Assembly: GCA_020442665.1 (NCBI GenBank)
Contig: JAGRJP010000080.1
Location: 1 to 38,988 of the forward strand
Direction: 5' to 3'
Origin: Lysobacterales bacterium
Lineage (GTDB): Bacteria > Pseudomonadota > Gammaproteobacteria > Xanthomonadales > Marinicellaceae
Length of the DNA: 38,988 nt
The notes below the pieces were generated by a model, which worked only from the letters and a program-made list of their open reading frames with translations, had not been told where the DNA came from and did no database searches. How positions within the stretch are numbered: position 1 is the stretch's first letter; the number at the start of each line of letters is the position of its first letter. This document shows positions 26,044-34,249 of this stretch, piece by piece. Made by a program: the position numbers and the translations under genes.

Positions 26044-27432
26044 ATGAAATTGTTTATTGCGGTTTTGATATTTAACACATCATTCTCATTCGCTGTAATT
26101 TTTAATGTGACTACAACTGATGATTTACCTGATAATATGCCGGGAAATGGGATATGCTCGGTGAATAATTCTTCAGATTGCAGTCTCAGAGCCGCCATTA
26201 TTGAGGCGAATCTCAATGCGGGTATTGATATAATTAATATCCCCAATGGAGTCTATCAACTCACTTTTGTGGGCGCATTTGAAAACTCAGCAGTTAGTGG
26301 TGATTTGGATATTACGGACTCTGTTAATATCAATGGTAGTGATGAAAATTTAACCATTATTGATGGGATATTGGCAGATCGGGTTTTTCATTTACATGGA
26401 GGTCAAGGAGTTAATGCAAATACACTAAGTTTGTCAAACTTATCAATAATCAAAGGAAAACCACCACAACAAACCATTAATGATTTCAGTAAATTGGGAA
26501 GTGGTGTTTTTGTTGAATACGATCAATTGCTTGAACTCAATCATGTGACATTTAAAGAGAATGAAAATGGCTCCGTCATTCTTAACAAAGGAGGAGTCAA
26601 TGCTGATAATATTAGTTTTATTCAGAACCAATCTGATTCATCTTTGCCTTTTATAGCATCAGGAATCACAAACATTCATGAGTATTCCGAAACGACTAAT
26701 GTCAATGCTATTTTGAATATTCAAAACTGTGTATTTAAAAATAATTTTAGTGAAGGAGTCGCTATCATTGGCTCTCAAAACACCCGAACATTTCCTTTAC
26801 CGGTTTCTCATGTTGAAGTATTTATGGATAGATGTAGCTTTATTGGTAACCAAGGTCATAGCGTATCAGTTATTTACAATGACTCCAAGATTGATATGAA
26901 GATTTATAATTCAACATTCTCACAAAATATAAACTTAGGAGGTCAAAATTCATCAGGTATTTTATTTCTGAACGATGGAGGTTCTGAAATATTGATTGCG
27001 AATTCAACCCTTTATGATAATTCTGGGTCTGTATTACTTGATGTTCATGGTGGCTTTGGTTTTATCACCATTCAAAATAGTGTTATAGAATTGGATGATA
27101 ACCCAATATTCATCACTAGTTTTAATTCAAACGGAGGTAATTACATATCTCCAATTAATATGAATGACAGAATTAATATTCAGCCAACAGATTTATTAAG
27201 TGGTGATTTAAACCTTTCGCACTTAATCACAAGTGACACAAGGCATTACTCACTCAAACCACTTCCAGGTAGTATTCTTGTTGATTCAGCATTGAATCAG
27301 AATTGTACCCTTCATGATATCAATGGCACACTTCGCCCGTTAGATGGTGATAGTGATGGAATTCAGGTTTGTGACATTGGGGCTGTTGAGGTCAATCCAG
27401 ACTTGATTTTTCAATCCGGGTTCGAGATATAA
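26044..27432 (+). CDS. exported CSLREA-domain beta-helix protein with NGFE-like tag
   Basis: A 462-residue protein. Signal peptide about 1-17 (MKLFIAVLIFNTSFSFA). The CSLREA motif appears as CSLRAAIIEAN (46-56), preceded by TTTDDLPDN and GICSV, which fits the domain start. The rest shows short repeating turns (LSNLSIIKG, ITIQNSVIE, ILIANSTLYDN) of a right-handed parallel beta helix. The end is LIFQSGFEI, a variant of the tag with Ser for Asn and one extra Ile. The ATG at 26044 is chosen for its signal peptide; the frame is open 20 codons upstream through the hairpin, and no clear Shine-Dalgarno sequence marks either start. Confidence 0.8.
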   Translation: MKLFIAVLIFNTSFSFAVIFNVTTTDDLPDNMPGNGICSVNNSSDCSLRAAIIEANLNAGIDIINIPNGVYQLTFVGAFENSAVSGDLDITDSVNINGSDENLTIIDGILADRVFHLHGGQGVNANTLSLSNLSIIKGKPPQQTINDFSKLGSGVFVEYDQLLELNHVTFKENENGSVILNKGGVNADNISFIQNQSDSSLPFIASGITNIHEYSETTNVNAILNIQNCVFKNNFSEGVAIIGSQNTRTFPLPVSHVEVFMDRCSFIGNQGHSVSVIYNDSKIDMKIYNSTFSQNINLGGQNSSGILFLNDGGSEILIANSTLYDNSGSVLLDVHGGFGFITIQNSVIELDDNPIFITSFNSNGGNYISPINMNDRINIQPTDLLSGDLNLSHLITSDTRHYSLKPLPGSILVDSALNQNCTLHDINGTLRPLDGDSDGIQVCDIGAVEVNPDLIFQSGFEI

Positions 27433-27440
27433 AAAATAAT

Positions 27441-27473
27441 TGTTCGGTTTTTCGAAGTTTTTACCTTTTAAAT
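27441..27473 (+). promoter_or_regulatory. TGTTCG-N17-CCTTTTAAAT promoter-like element
   Basis: TGTTCGG begins 60 bases before the ATG of the second FG-GAP gene and only six bases after the stop of the CSLREA gene. CCTTTTAAAT follows after 17 bases. Confidence 0.45.
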
Positions 27474-27500
27474 ATTGTATGAACAAAAAAGGTATGAGCA

Positions 27501-29981
27501 ATGAAAAGCAAATTTTTATCTATAATTTATTTTTTTATATTTTTTCAACTCGGTTTTGCATACGGAAATCCAAAATTGGACTCTATGCTCAATGCAATAA
27601 AACCTGATAACATCGAAGCATCAAGCTGGAGTGATTTAAAATCGGCCATATTTGATTATAAGATTTTCGCAGATAATGTCTTTGGGCAACCGGCATCTAT
27701 TTCATTGGATGGAAACAATGGTCGAGCTGTTATTGGTGCCATCGGAGCACAGGATAATGGTTTTATCTCCGGAGCTGCCTATGTCTTTGAACTTAATAAT
27801 GGTCAATGGTCGCAAGTACAAAAATTAGTAGCAAGCGATGGTGTGAGTTATCAGTTTTTTGGCAAATCCGTTGCTATAGATGGAAATATGATTGCTGTAG
27901 GCTCAGGTGGCAGTTCTGCAATCGGAGCGGTCTATATTTTTCAATTGCAAGGAAGTCAGTGGATAGAAACAGATAAATTAAAACTTTCGTCTTCAACGAA
28001 TTTATTCTCAGAATCAATTGATTTAGCCAATAATCGACTGATTGTCGCAGATCGCAATGCAAAAAATAACACCAACCCACAAATTGTTACCGGTGCTGTT
28101 TATGTGTACACATACGACTCGAATAATAGCACCTGGAGCAATCCAATTAAAATTTTGGCAAATAACCCTATAGAGTTTTCCGGTTTCGGCAGTGATTTGG
28201 CTTTGGATTCGAGTGGTAATCGGTTTGTTGTGGGCGCGAACTCAGAAGACAATGAATTTGGTGCCGATGCTGGTGCGGTTTATGTTTATGATTTTAATGG
28301 AATCAGTTGGTCGCAGTCTCAACGCATCACCGCCAATGATGCGGCAGCTGGCGATGAGTTTGGAGATAATGTTGCTATTGATGGTGATATTATTTCTGTT
28401 TCAGGTGTTTTATCTAAAGCCTATATTTTTGAGTTGGCAATCAATAATTGGTTTCAATCATTTTTAGTGATTGATGGAAATCCCAATTCCGGTTTAGGAT
28501 TTGATTTAGATATGAGCAATGACAAAGTGGTTTTTGCAAGAACGAATCCTAAAAGTTTATTGGTTTATAAGAAAAATAGCACTATTTGGTCGCTTGAAGA
28601 AACTATATTTACTCCAAACTCACCACAATCTCTCATTGTATCATTGGAAGGAGATGAAATGTTGTTAGGAGAATACAATATTGCATCACAATATTACAAA
28701 TTTGAAACCGATATTAGCTGTAACTCTTCTCCTTGCTGGAATCATAATCAGGAATTTAATATCGAAGACAATACGGAGGAAGATGCATTTGGTGTGAGTT
28801 TGGATATTTCCGGTAATCGAGCGGTAGTTGGTGCTTTTCGAGATGATGATAAGGGAAACAACGCCGGCGCCGCCTATGTTTATGAGTATAAAAATATTGG
28901 CAATACCAGCGAGTGGACTTTAGTTAAAAAACTGCTTGCAACTAATGGAGCAACCGAAGATGAGTTTGGCCGTTCGGTAGCTATTGATGGGGATAGGATT
29001 GTTATCGGTGCTTTTAAAGATGATTATATCATTTTTAATGGTGGTATTCCTGTGCCGGTATCTAACGCCGGTTCCGTTTATGTTTTTGAATATGATGGTT
29101 TTAAATGGGTTGAAACTCAAAATATTCGCTCGGGTGAGGGTTTGCTTGCACAAAATGACTTATTCGGTTTTGCTGTAGATATTCACGGTGATCGAATAGC
29201 AATTGGCGCCTATAGTGATGATGAAAACGGTATCAACAGTGGAGCCGTTTATATTTATCAAGCTGTAAATAATAATTGGGAGTTGTCCGAAAAGATTATG
29301 CCCAATGATGGTGATCCGGATGACTCATTTGGCTATGCTATTAGTTTGGATTCTTCTCGTATATTGATTGGAGCTTATCAGGATGATGATATTGCCAACA
29401 ATGCCGGAGCAGCATATATTTATCAGTACAACCCTGTGTTTCAAGGTTGGAATTTTCAAGATAAATTACTACCCTTGACATTTGGTAATCCAGACGATTT
29501 TGTAGGTACTGCAGTCAGTTTACAAGGTGATAAAGCCATAGTTGGGGCGAATTGGGACAATGTTGGTCAACATTTGGACAATGGTCGTGTTTATTATTAT
29601 AAAAAAGATGAACTTCAGACTTCTTGGAGTCAAATTCAATCTATAGTCTCACAAAACAGTAGTGATGGTGACAGATTCGGGTACTCAGTAAGTATTCATG
29701 GCAAGAAATTGCTGGTGGGTGCTTGGCGCGAAGACCATGATACAAAAGTTGACAATGGAGCAGCCTACTTGTTGTCTCTCAATGAGACGACAGGTTTATG
29801 GGAGCATGAAGAATTACTTAGAGCCAATGATTTTGATACAGAGGATTATTTTGGCGTTTCGGTCAAATTAACCGATCAATGGATGATGATTGGTGCTCAT
29901 CAAGAGGACACTCCCAGTATCAATGCTGGCTCTGTTTATGTGTACAGAACTGATTTGATATTTGAAAATGGGTTTGAATAA
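27501..29981 (+). CDS. second exported FG-GAP double-propeller protein with NGFE tag
   Basis: An 826-residue paralogue of the 23395 protein with the same plan: signal peptide about 1-22, seven FG-GAP-like repeats, a Cys-pair hinge near residue 410 (ISCNSSPCWN), then seven more repeats, ending LIFENGFE. The second propeller is better conserved between the two paralogues than the first; whole phrases such as FGRSVAIDGDRIVIGAF and LTDQWMMIGAH recur almost unchanged. In the first propeller several blades have lost the FG dipeptide. It probably arose by duplication of the neighbouring gene, with the CSLREA gene now between them. Confidence 0.85.
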   Translation: MKSKFLSIIYFFIFFQLGFAYGNPKLDSMLNAIKPDNIEASSWSDLKSAIFDYKIFADNVFGQPASISLDGNNGRAVIGAIGAQDNGFISGAAYVFELNNGQWSQVQKLVASDGVSYQFFGKSVAIDGNMIAVGSGGSSAIGAVYIFQLQGSQWIETDKLKLSSSTNLFSESIDLANNRLIVADRNAKNNTNPQIVTGAVYVYTYDSNNSTWSNPIKILANNPIEFSGFGSDLALDSSGNRFVVGANSEDNEFGADAGAVYVYDFNGISWSQSQRITANDAAAGDEFGDNVAIDGDIISVSGVLSKAYIFELAINNWFQSFLVIDGNPNSGLGFDLDMSNDKVVFARTNPKSLLVYKKNSTIWSLEETIFTPNSPQSLIVSLEGDEMLLGEYNIASQYYKFETDISCNSSPCWNHNQEFNIEDNTEEDAFGVSLDISGNRAVVGAFRDDDKGNNAGAAYVYEYKNIGNTSEWTLVKKLLATNGATEDEFGRSVAIDGDRIVIGAFKDDYIIFNGGIPVPVSNAGSVYVFEYDGFKWVETQNIRSGEGLLAQNDLFGFAVDIHGDRIAIGAYSDDENGINSGAVYIYQAVNNNWELSEKIMPNDGDPDDSFGYAISLDSSRILIGAYQDDDIANNAGAAYIYQYNPVFQGWNFQDKLLPLTFGNPDDFVGTAVSLQGDKAIVGANWDNVGQHLDNGRVYYYKKDELQTSWSQIQSIVSQNSSDGDRFGYSVSIHGKKLLVGAWREDHDTKVDNGAAYLLSLNETTGLWEHEELLRANDFDTEDYFGVSVKLTDQWMMIGAHQEDTPSINAGSVYVYRTDLIFENGFE

Positions 29982-29984
29982 ATT

Positions 29985-30017
29985 TGTTCGGTTTATAATT
30001 AAAATTTCATTTATAAA
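29985..30017 (+). promoter_or_regulatory. TGTTCG-N17-CATTTATAAA promoter-like element
   Basis: TGTTCGG begins 58 bases before the ATG of the exported Sm-like gene and three bases after the previous stop codon. CATTTATAAA follows after 17 bases, leaving about 25 bases to the start codon, a normal distance for a promoter. Confidence 0.45.
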
Positions 30018-30042
30018 ATTATAAACAAAAATATACCAAATT

Positions 30043-30354
30043 ATGAATTGGCAAAAAAACTCTTTATTTATTGTCGTGATATTTATCAATTTTTTGTTTT
30101 CTGTACACAATTTGCAGGCAAAGATGACTGTCAATCATGAAAAGATAAGTGTTAATTATTCAATTTATAAAAATTTAACTTTACTTAAGGGTCAAATAAT
30201 TAGTGTTGAATTAAAGTCAGGTAAAGTTTATGAAGGTGTTGTAAAGTCTGTCAGTGATAAGTATCTGTATATTGAAAAAATAACAAACAAAGAATATTAT
30301 GATGGGCTTATAGCAATATCAGAAATTGAAGCAATTGTAGTCCGAGCCAGATAA
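30043..30354 (+). CDS. small exported protein with Sm-like / SH3-like barrel
   Basis: A 103-residue protein with a signal peptide about 1-26 (ending NLQA). Residues 50-101 read GQIISVELKSGKVYEGVVKSV, then a polar turn, then strands ending ISEIEAIVV; this is the strand-turn pattern of Sm/LSm domains. An exported Sm-like domain would not be expected to bind RNA, so a protein-binding barrel is likelier. It lacks the NGFE tag. It is 25 bases ahead of the HzsA-related gene, which has no upstream element of its own, so the pair is probably one operon and the products may work together. Confidence 0.6.
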   Translation: MNWQKNSLFIVVIFINFLFSVHNLQAKMTVNHEKISVNYSIYKNLTLLKGQIISVELKSGKVYEGVVKSVSDKYLYIEKITNKEYYDGLIAISEIEAIVVRAR

Positions 30355-30379
30355 TTGCCATAATGTTGAATTAAATAAT

Positions 30380-32731
30380 ATGATAAGATTCTATTTTATA
30401 TTTGCTTTTATTGTAGCATATTCAAATTCTGCTAGTTCGCAGATTTATCTTGAAAGATGTCTCAATTTACAACCACAAAACAATCTGCAAATTCCTGTAT
30501 CAGCAAATAACATATCAAATCCTTTGATATTTGTGACTCAACAGCCACTGGCGGCTGATTTTGGAGTGTCCACATCGACATTTGGAAATCATGCACCGAC
30601 AACTGCGGAAGCAGGAAGAGGTGGTGATTTATGGATTATGTATCCTCCTGATTATTCTCCCGAAATTCCTTCGGGATGTTTAAGAAATTTAACTGCTGAA
30701 GCCGGACAAGGTATAAATAATAATCCAAACCAATTTGGTCCTGATACAATTTCAATCCGTTCGCCATCGCTGAACTGGGATGCAACTTGTGTTTTATTTT
30801 CTATGGTAAAAGGCTCTCCTTCCGGATTGTTTGACTCAAGCAACAACAATGGTAAATGGCAATTGTATGAAATTTGCGGACTGGGATTGGCTGACAACCC
30901 GACTTTTATGAAGATTCCTCAACAAAATAGTAGCTATAATTATGTCGAAGGGATTTATGGGGTTGAATCCAATCAAATTATAGTCACAACAGATATTCCT
31001 CCCTCAGGCATGAATGCGACTCATCTTTTACCTTTAAGAGATGAATACGATCGGGCCGTTACAACAAGTGGAGTTTGGATGTTAGATCGGATTAGCGGAG
31101 AACACAAAATAATATTCAATTCTCCTTCGGGTGTTTTTGACCCAATGATTGATTCATTCGGTCGATTGTTATTTAGCAGTTGGGATCACTTAGAGCAGGA
31201 TTTATTTTTGGAACAAGGTTTTGCATTTGATTGGGATAGTGAGTCGGTAAATGCAACAATTCTGAATCAAACTTCAGAATTCTTTCCAGAACCCAGAGGT
31301 GGTGAACTGGATCAATTCATGACACCATATGGATTGATGTCAGAGTACAATATGAAATTGTTTTTTACTTGGCAGGTTGATGCTTTTACATTTAATAATG
31401 CTGAAACCATAAATCATATTGGAAGGCATGAATTATCGCGTTATCTTTGGGCAAATTTCCAGAATGATTCCGCTTTAACTCCTCTGAGCCATTTGCCTGA
31501 GATGTCGGCTCATATGCTAAGAACAAAGCAGAATCCAACCAATCTGAATGAGTATTATTTTATTGACGCTCCTCATTTTGGGTCGCAAGGAAGTGGTCGG
31601 ATATTTAAAATGTTAGCAGAGCCGGGTAGAAATGCCGATAATATGCCACTGCAACAAGTATCGGATTATTCAGGTCAATTTGTGATACCCGATGCTCAAA
31701 ATAATTGCGACCATCCTCAAAACGGCTACAAAGGAAAATTTAGACATGTTGTTCCCTTAAACAATGGACAAATCATCGTCTCACATTCACAATCTGGAGT
31801 GTATTTTTCCGGAGGTCAGTGTACCGATTATACGACAAATCAGGCAACAGCGAATGATTCTCCCAATTTAGTACCAAACTTTAATTTTCAGATAAAAACA
31901 CTCATCTCAGACGGTCAATTTATGAAAGCCGGTGATCCGGTCACTCCAATTATTTCAAAAGAAATCAATCATTGGGGAAATGGAGATGGAGTGCTTAATA
32001 GTAATTTGCAGCATGTTCCAATTAGTTTTTCAGGGGCAATGTGGCAATTATATCCGATTGAAGTTAAGCCGATGTCACCACCGACGGCTCAAGCTGATGC
32101 GTTAGAACTTCCTGAAACTCAGGTATTTCAGACAGCAATGGTTGATGTTATTGAATTTAAGAATTTTTTACAAAATTCAAATTTGGCTTTGATAGTCAGT
32201 AGAAATGTCACCACCAGAGATGAAAATGATAAACAACAACCTTACAATCTGTCAGTTCCCGGAGGTGTTTCTAGCGTGGTTAATCAGAATGATACTGTTT
32301 ACCAAGTGCCTTTTTTTCAGATATTTCAGGGAGATTTGGTGAGAGATCATGTTAACAAGCCCGGACGAGCTGTAAAACCGGTGCCATTGCATACCAATCA
32401 GAGCTATGCTCAACCTGTCAGTAATGTTCCGGATAATCAATATTCCAATTCCTATTTTAAGATTGCATCTGATGGTTCGATGGCTGCGATGGTTCCGGCA
32501 CAAAAGGCATTAACATGGCAGTTAACAGATGCCGATGGATTTGGAATTGTTAAAGAACGAGTTTGGGTGACGCTTCAACCCGGAGAAATCAGAGTTTGCA
32601 CATCATGTCATGGATTGAATGAAATGGATCAATTGGATCGAAGTCAACCTGAAAACCCACCTTTGGCACTACTTGAATTATTGGAATACTGGAAAAGTAA
32701 TGATTTGATTTTTCAAAATGGTTTTGAGTGA
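30380..32731 (+). CDS. exported HzsA-related c-type haem protein with NGFE tag
   Basis: A 783-residue protein. Signal peptide about 1-20. The last 70 residues before the tail carry PAQKALTWQLTDADG, VTLQPGEIRVCTSCHGLNE and a Pro-rich end, the pattern of proteins related to the hydrazine synthase alpha subunit. Cys740-Thr-Ser-Cys743-His744 is a CxxCH haem c site. The upstream part is rich in beta strands (SPSLNWDATCVLFSM, FDPMIDSFGRLLFSSW), suggesting a propeller. It ends LIFQNGFE. Anammox-type hydrazine synthesis is not implied: the other subunits are absent, and HzsA relatives occur widely. The haem needs periplasmic cytochrome c maturation. Confidence 0.75.
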   Translation: MIRFYFIFAFIVAYSNSASSQIYLERCLNLQPQNNLQIPVSANNISNPLIFVTQQPLAADFGVSTSTFGNHAPTTAEAGRGGDLWIMYPPDYSPEIPSGCLRNLTAEAGQGINNNPNQFGPDTISIRSPSLNWDATCVLFSMVKGSPSGLFDSSNNNGKWQLYEICGLGLADNPTFMKIPQQNSSYNYVEGIYGVESNQIIVTTDIPPSGMNATHLLPLRDEYDRAVTTSGVWMLDRISGEHKIIFNSPSGVFDPMIDSFGRLLFSSWDHLEQDLFLEQGFAFDWDSESVNATILNQTSEFFPEPRGGELDQFMTPYGLMSEYNMKLFFTWQVDAFTFNNAETINHIGRHELSRYLWANFQNDSALTPLSHLPEMSAHMLRTKQNPTNLNEYYFIDAPHFGSQGSGRIFKMLAEPGRNADNMPLQQVSDYSGQFVIPDAQNNCDHPQNGYKGKFRHVVPLNNGQIIVSHSQSGVYFSGGQCTDYTTNQATANDSPNLVPNFNFQIKTLISDGQFMKAGDPVTPIISKEINHWGNGDGVLNSNLQHVPISFSGAMWQLYPIEVKPMSPPTAQADALELPETQVFQTAMVDVIEFKNFLQNSNLALIVSRNVTTRDENDKQQPYNLSVPGGVSSVVNQNDTVYQVPFFQIFQGDLVRDHVNKPGRAVKPVPLHTNQSYAQPVSNVPDNQYSNSYFKIASDGSMAAMVPAQKALTWQLTDADGFGIVKERVWVTLQPGEIRVCTSCHGLNEMDQLDRSQPENPPLALLELLEYWKSNDLIFQNGFE

Positions 32732-32750
32732 TAAGTCGATACTATGAATT

Positions 32751-32786
32751 TGTTCACAGTAAATCCTAATAATCCAATTTATAATC
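32751..32786 (+). promoter_or_regulatory. TGTTCA-type upstream element of the pectate-lyase-like gene
   Basis: TGTTCAC begins 64 bases before the ATG. AATTTATAAT starts 19 bases after it, so the spacing is two bases longer than in the TGTTCG examples. The match is weaker than for the FG-GAP genes. Confidence 0.3.
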
Positions 32787-32814
32787 TGAAATTAATTTTT
32801 CAAAGAAACTTTAA

Positions 32815-34242
32815 ATGAAAAATACTTTTGTGAGCATTTTATTGATAATTCCGGTTGTGATTACCACGAATGTTTTTGCTCAACTGAAATCTTTCCCAGA
32901 AGCTGAAGGTTTTGGAGCAAATGCAAGTGGCGGCAGGAATGGAGCGGTTTTGAAAGTGATTAATTTAAATGCTTCGGGAACCGGTTCATTGCAATGGGCA
33001 TTAAATCAATCCGGTGCCAGAATTATCGTTTTTGATGTTTCGGGAATAATTACCGGTGATGTACATATTCCTCATGGTGATGTCACTATCGCCGGACAAA
33101 CTGCACCTGGAGCAGGAATCACCATTGTTGGGCATCTTTATACCACTTATGGAAGTGATACAAATAATATTATTATCAGACATATTCGTGTCAGACCGCC
33201 TGATCCTGATGCTTCATGGCCTTCCAGTCAGCATGATGGAATCCAGTTTTCAACGGCAAACAATATTATTCTGGATCATGTGGATGTTTCGCACGGTGCT
33301 GATGAAAATATCGACTTCTGGGGTGGAGCAAACCATATAACGGTTCAGTGGTCGAATATATCCTATCCCATCTATGATGTTGCTAACGGATGGACACACA
33401 ATAAAGGCATTCTAAACCACAGACCTTGTCTGGATGATAACAGTTGTGATGGTTCTTCACTTCCGGGAGGTTTTATTTCCATTCATCATAATTATTTTGC
33501 TCATGCTCGTAATCGAACACCGGCTTTATCAGTTGGCCCCGCTGATGTGCGAAATAATGTGATTTACAATGGCAGAGAAGGATTTGTTCATCATAATATT
33601 GTTGCGAGCGATAAATTTAATATTATCGGTAACAAATATATCGCAGGTCCGAGTATTTCTCTGGCGCCATTTTGGTTTGATCCTGAAAATCCGGCTCCTC
33701 CAATATTAACTGAATACTGGATGGAGGATAATCTTGTTGAAGATCCGGGTGTATTTAATGGAGTTGTGAATAATCCATGGACCAATACATTATTTCAGAA
33801 TGAATACACATTTGCTTGTTGCGGAATTGTTTCCGGTCAGTTCAATCAATCGGGTGAATTTGATTTTACCTCTGATGGAAGTGTTTCAATTTTAACTCAT
33901 AGCAGTAATGAAATTGAAGATTTGTTGGCTCAGCAGGTTGGAGCTTTTCCAAGAGATATTGTATCCAGAACATCTATCAATGATTTACAAACCCGAAGCG
34001 GGCAGTGGGATAATTTTCGCCCAGCGGATTTGATGGATGGATTAACCGTTTTACCGCCACCACTGGACTCAGATAATGACGGAATGCCCGATAGTTGGGA
34101 AAATCAGAACGGTTTAAATCCAAACAACGGAAGTGACCACAATACAATTATGCCATCCGGTTACACAGCTATTGAAGAATATATCAATGGTCTTGCGACT
34201 GCGATGGTGACTGATTTGATATTTCAGAATGGTTTTGAATAA
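32815..34242 (+). CDS. exported pectate-lyase-like beta-helix protein with NGFE tag
   Basis: A 475-residue protein. Signal peptide about 1-22 (ending NVFA). It opens with FPEAEGFGANASGGRNGAVL and GTGSLQWAL, then IIVFDVSGIITGD and TIAGQTAPGAGI, which are hallmarks of family 1-type pectate lyase relatives, followed by HDGIQF, LDHVDVSHGADEN and a beta-helix core. Near the end DSDNDGMPDSWENQNGLNP is a calcium-binding type 3 repeat often attached to polysaccharide lyases. It ends LIFQNGFE. Action on pectin or another uronic acid polymer is inferred. It lies seven bases from the convergent phnA stop. Confidence 0.8.
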   Translation: MKNTFVSILLIIPVVITTNVFAQLKSFPEAEGFGANASGGRNGAVLKVINLNASGTGSLQWALNQSGARIIVFDVSGIITGDVHIPHGDVTIAGQTAPGAGITIVGHLYTTYGSDTNNIIIRHIRVRPPDPDASWPSSQHDGIQFSTANNIILDHVDVSHGADENIDFWGGANHITVQWSNISYPIYDVANGWTHNKGILNHRPCLDDNSCDGSSLPGGFISIHHNYFAHARNRTPALSVGPADVRNNVIYNGREGFVHHNIVASDKFNIIGNKYIAGPSISLAPFWFDPENPAPPILTEYWMEDNLVEDPGVFNGVVNNPWTNTLFQNEYTFACCGIVSGQFNQSGEFDFTSDGSVSILTHSSNEIEDLLAQQVGAFPRDIVSRTSINDLQTRSGQWDNFRPADLMDGLTVLPPPLDSDNDGMPDSWENQNGLNPNNGSDHNTIMPSGYTAIEEYINGLATAMVTDLIFQNGFE

Positions 34243-34249
34243 ATTCTAA

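Noticed and set aside
23395-29981. CRISPR or DNA-level tandem repeats suggested by recurring phrases
   Set aside because: The repetition is at protein level (FG-GAP blades); the DNA copies differ and lack constant spacers.
30380-32731. True hydrazine synthase subunit (anammox)
   Set aside because: Only the C-terminal haem region resembles HzsA, there is one CxxCH, and no partner subunits are present.
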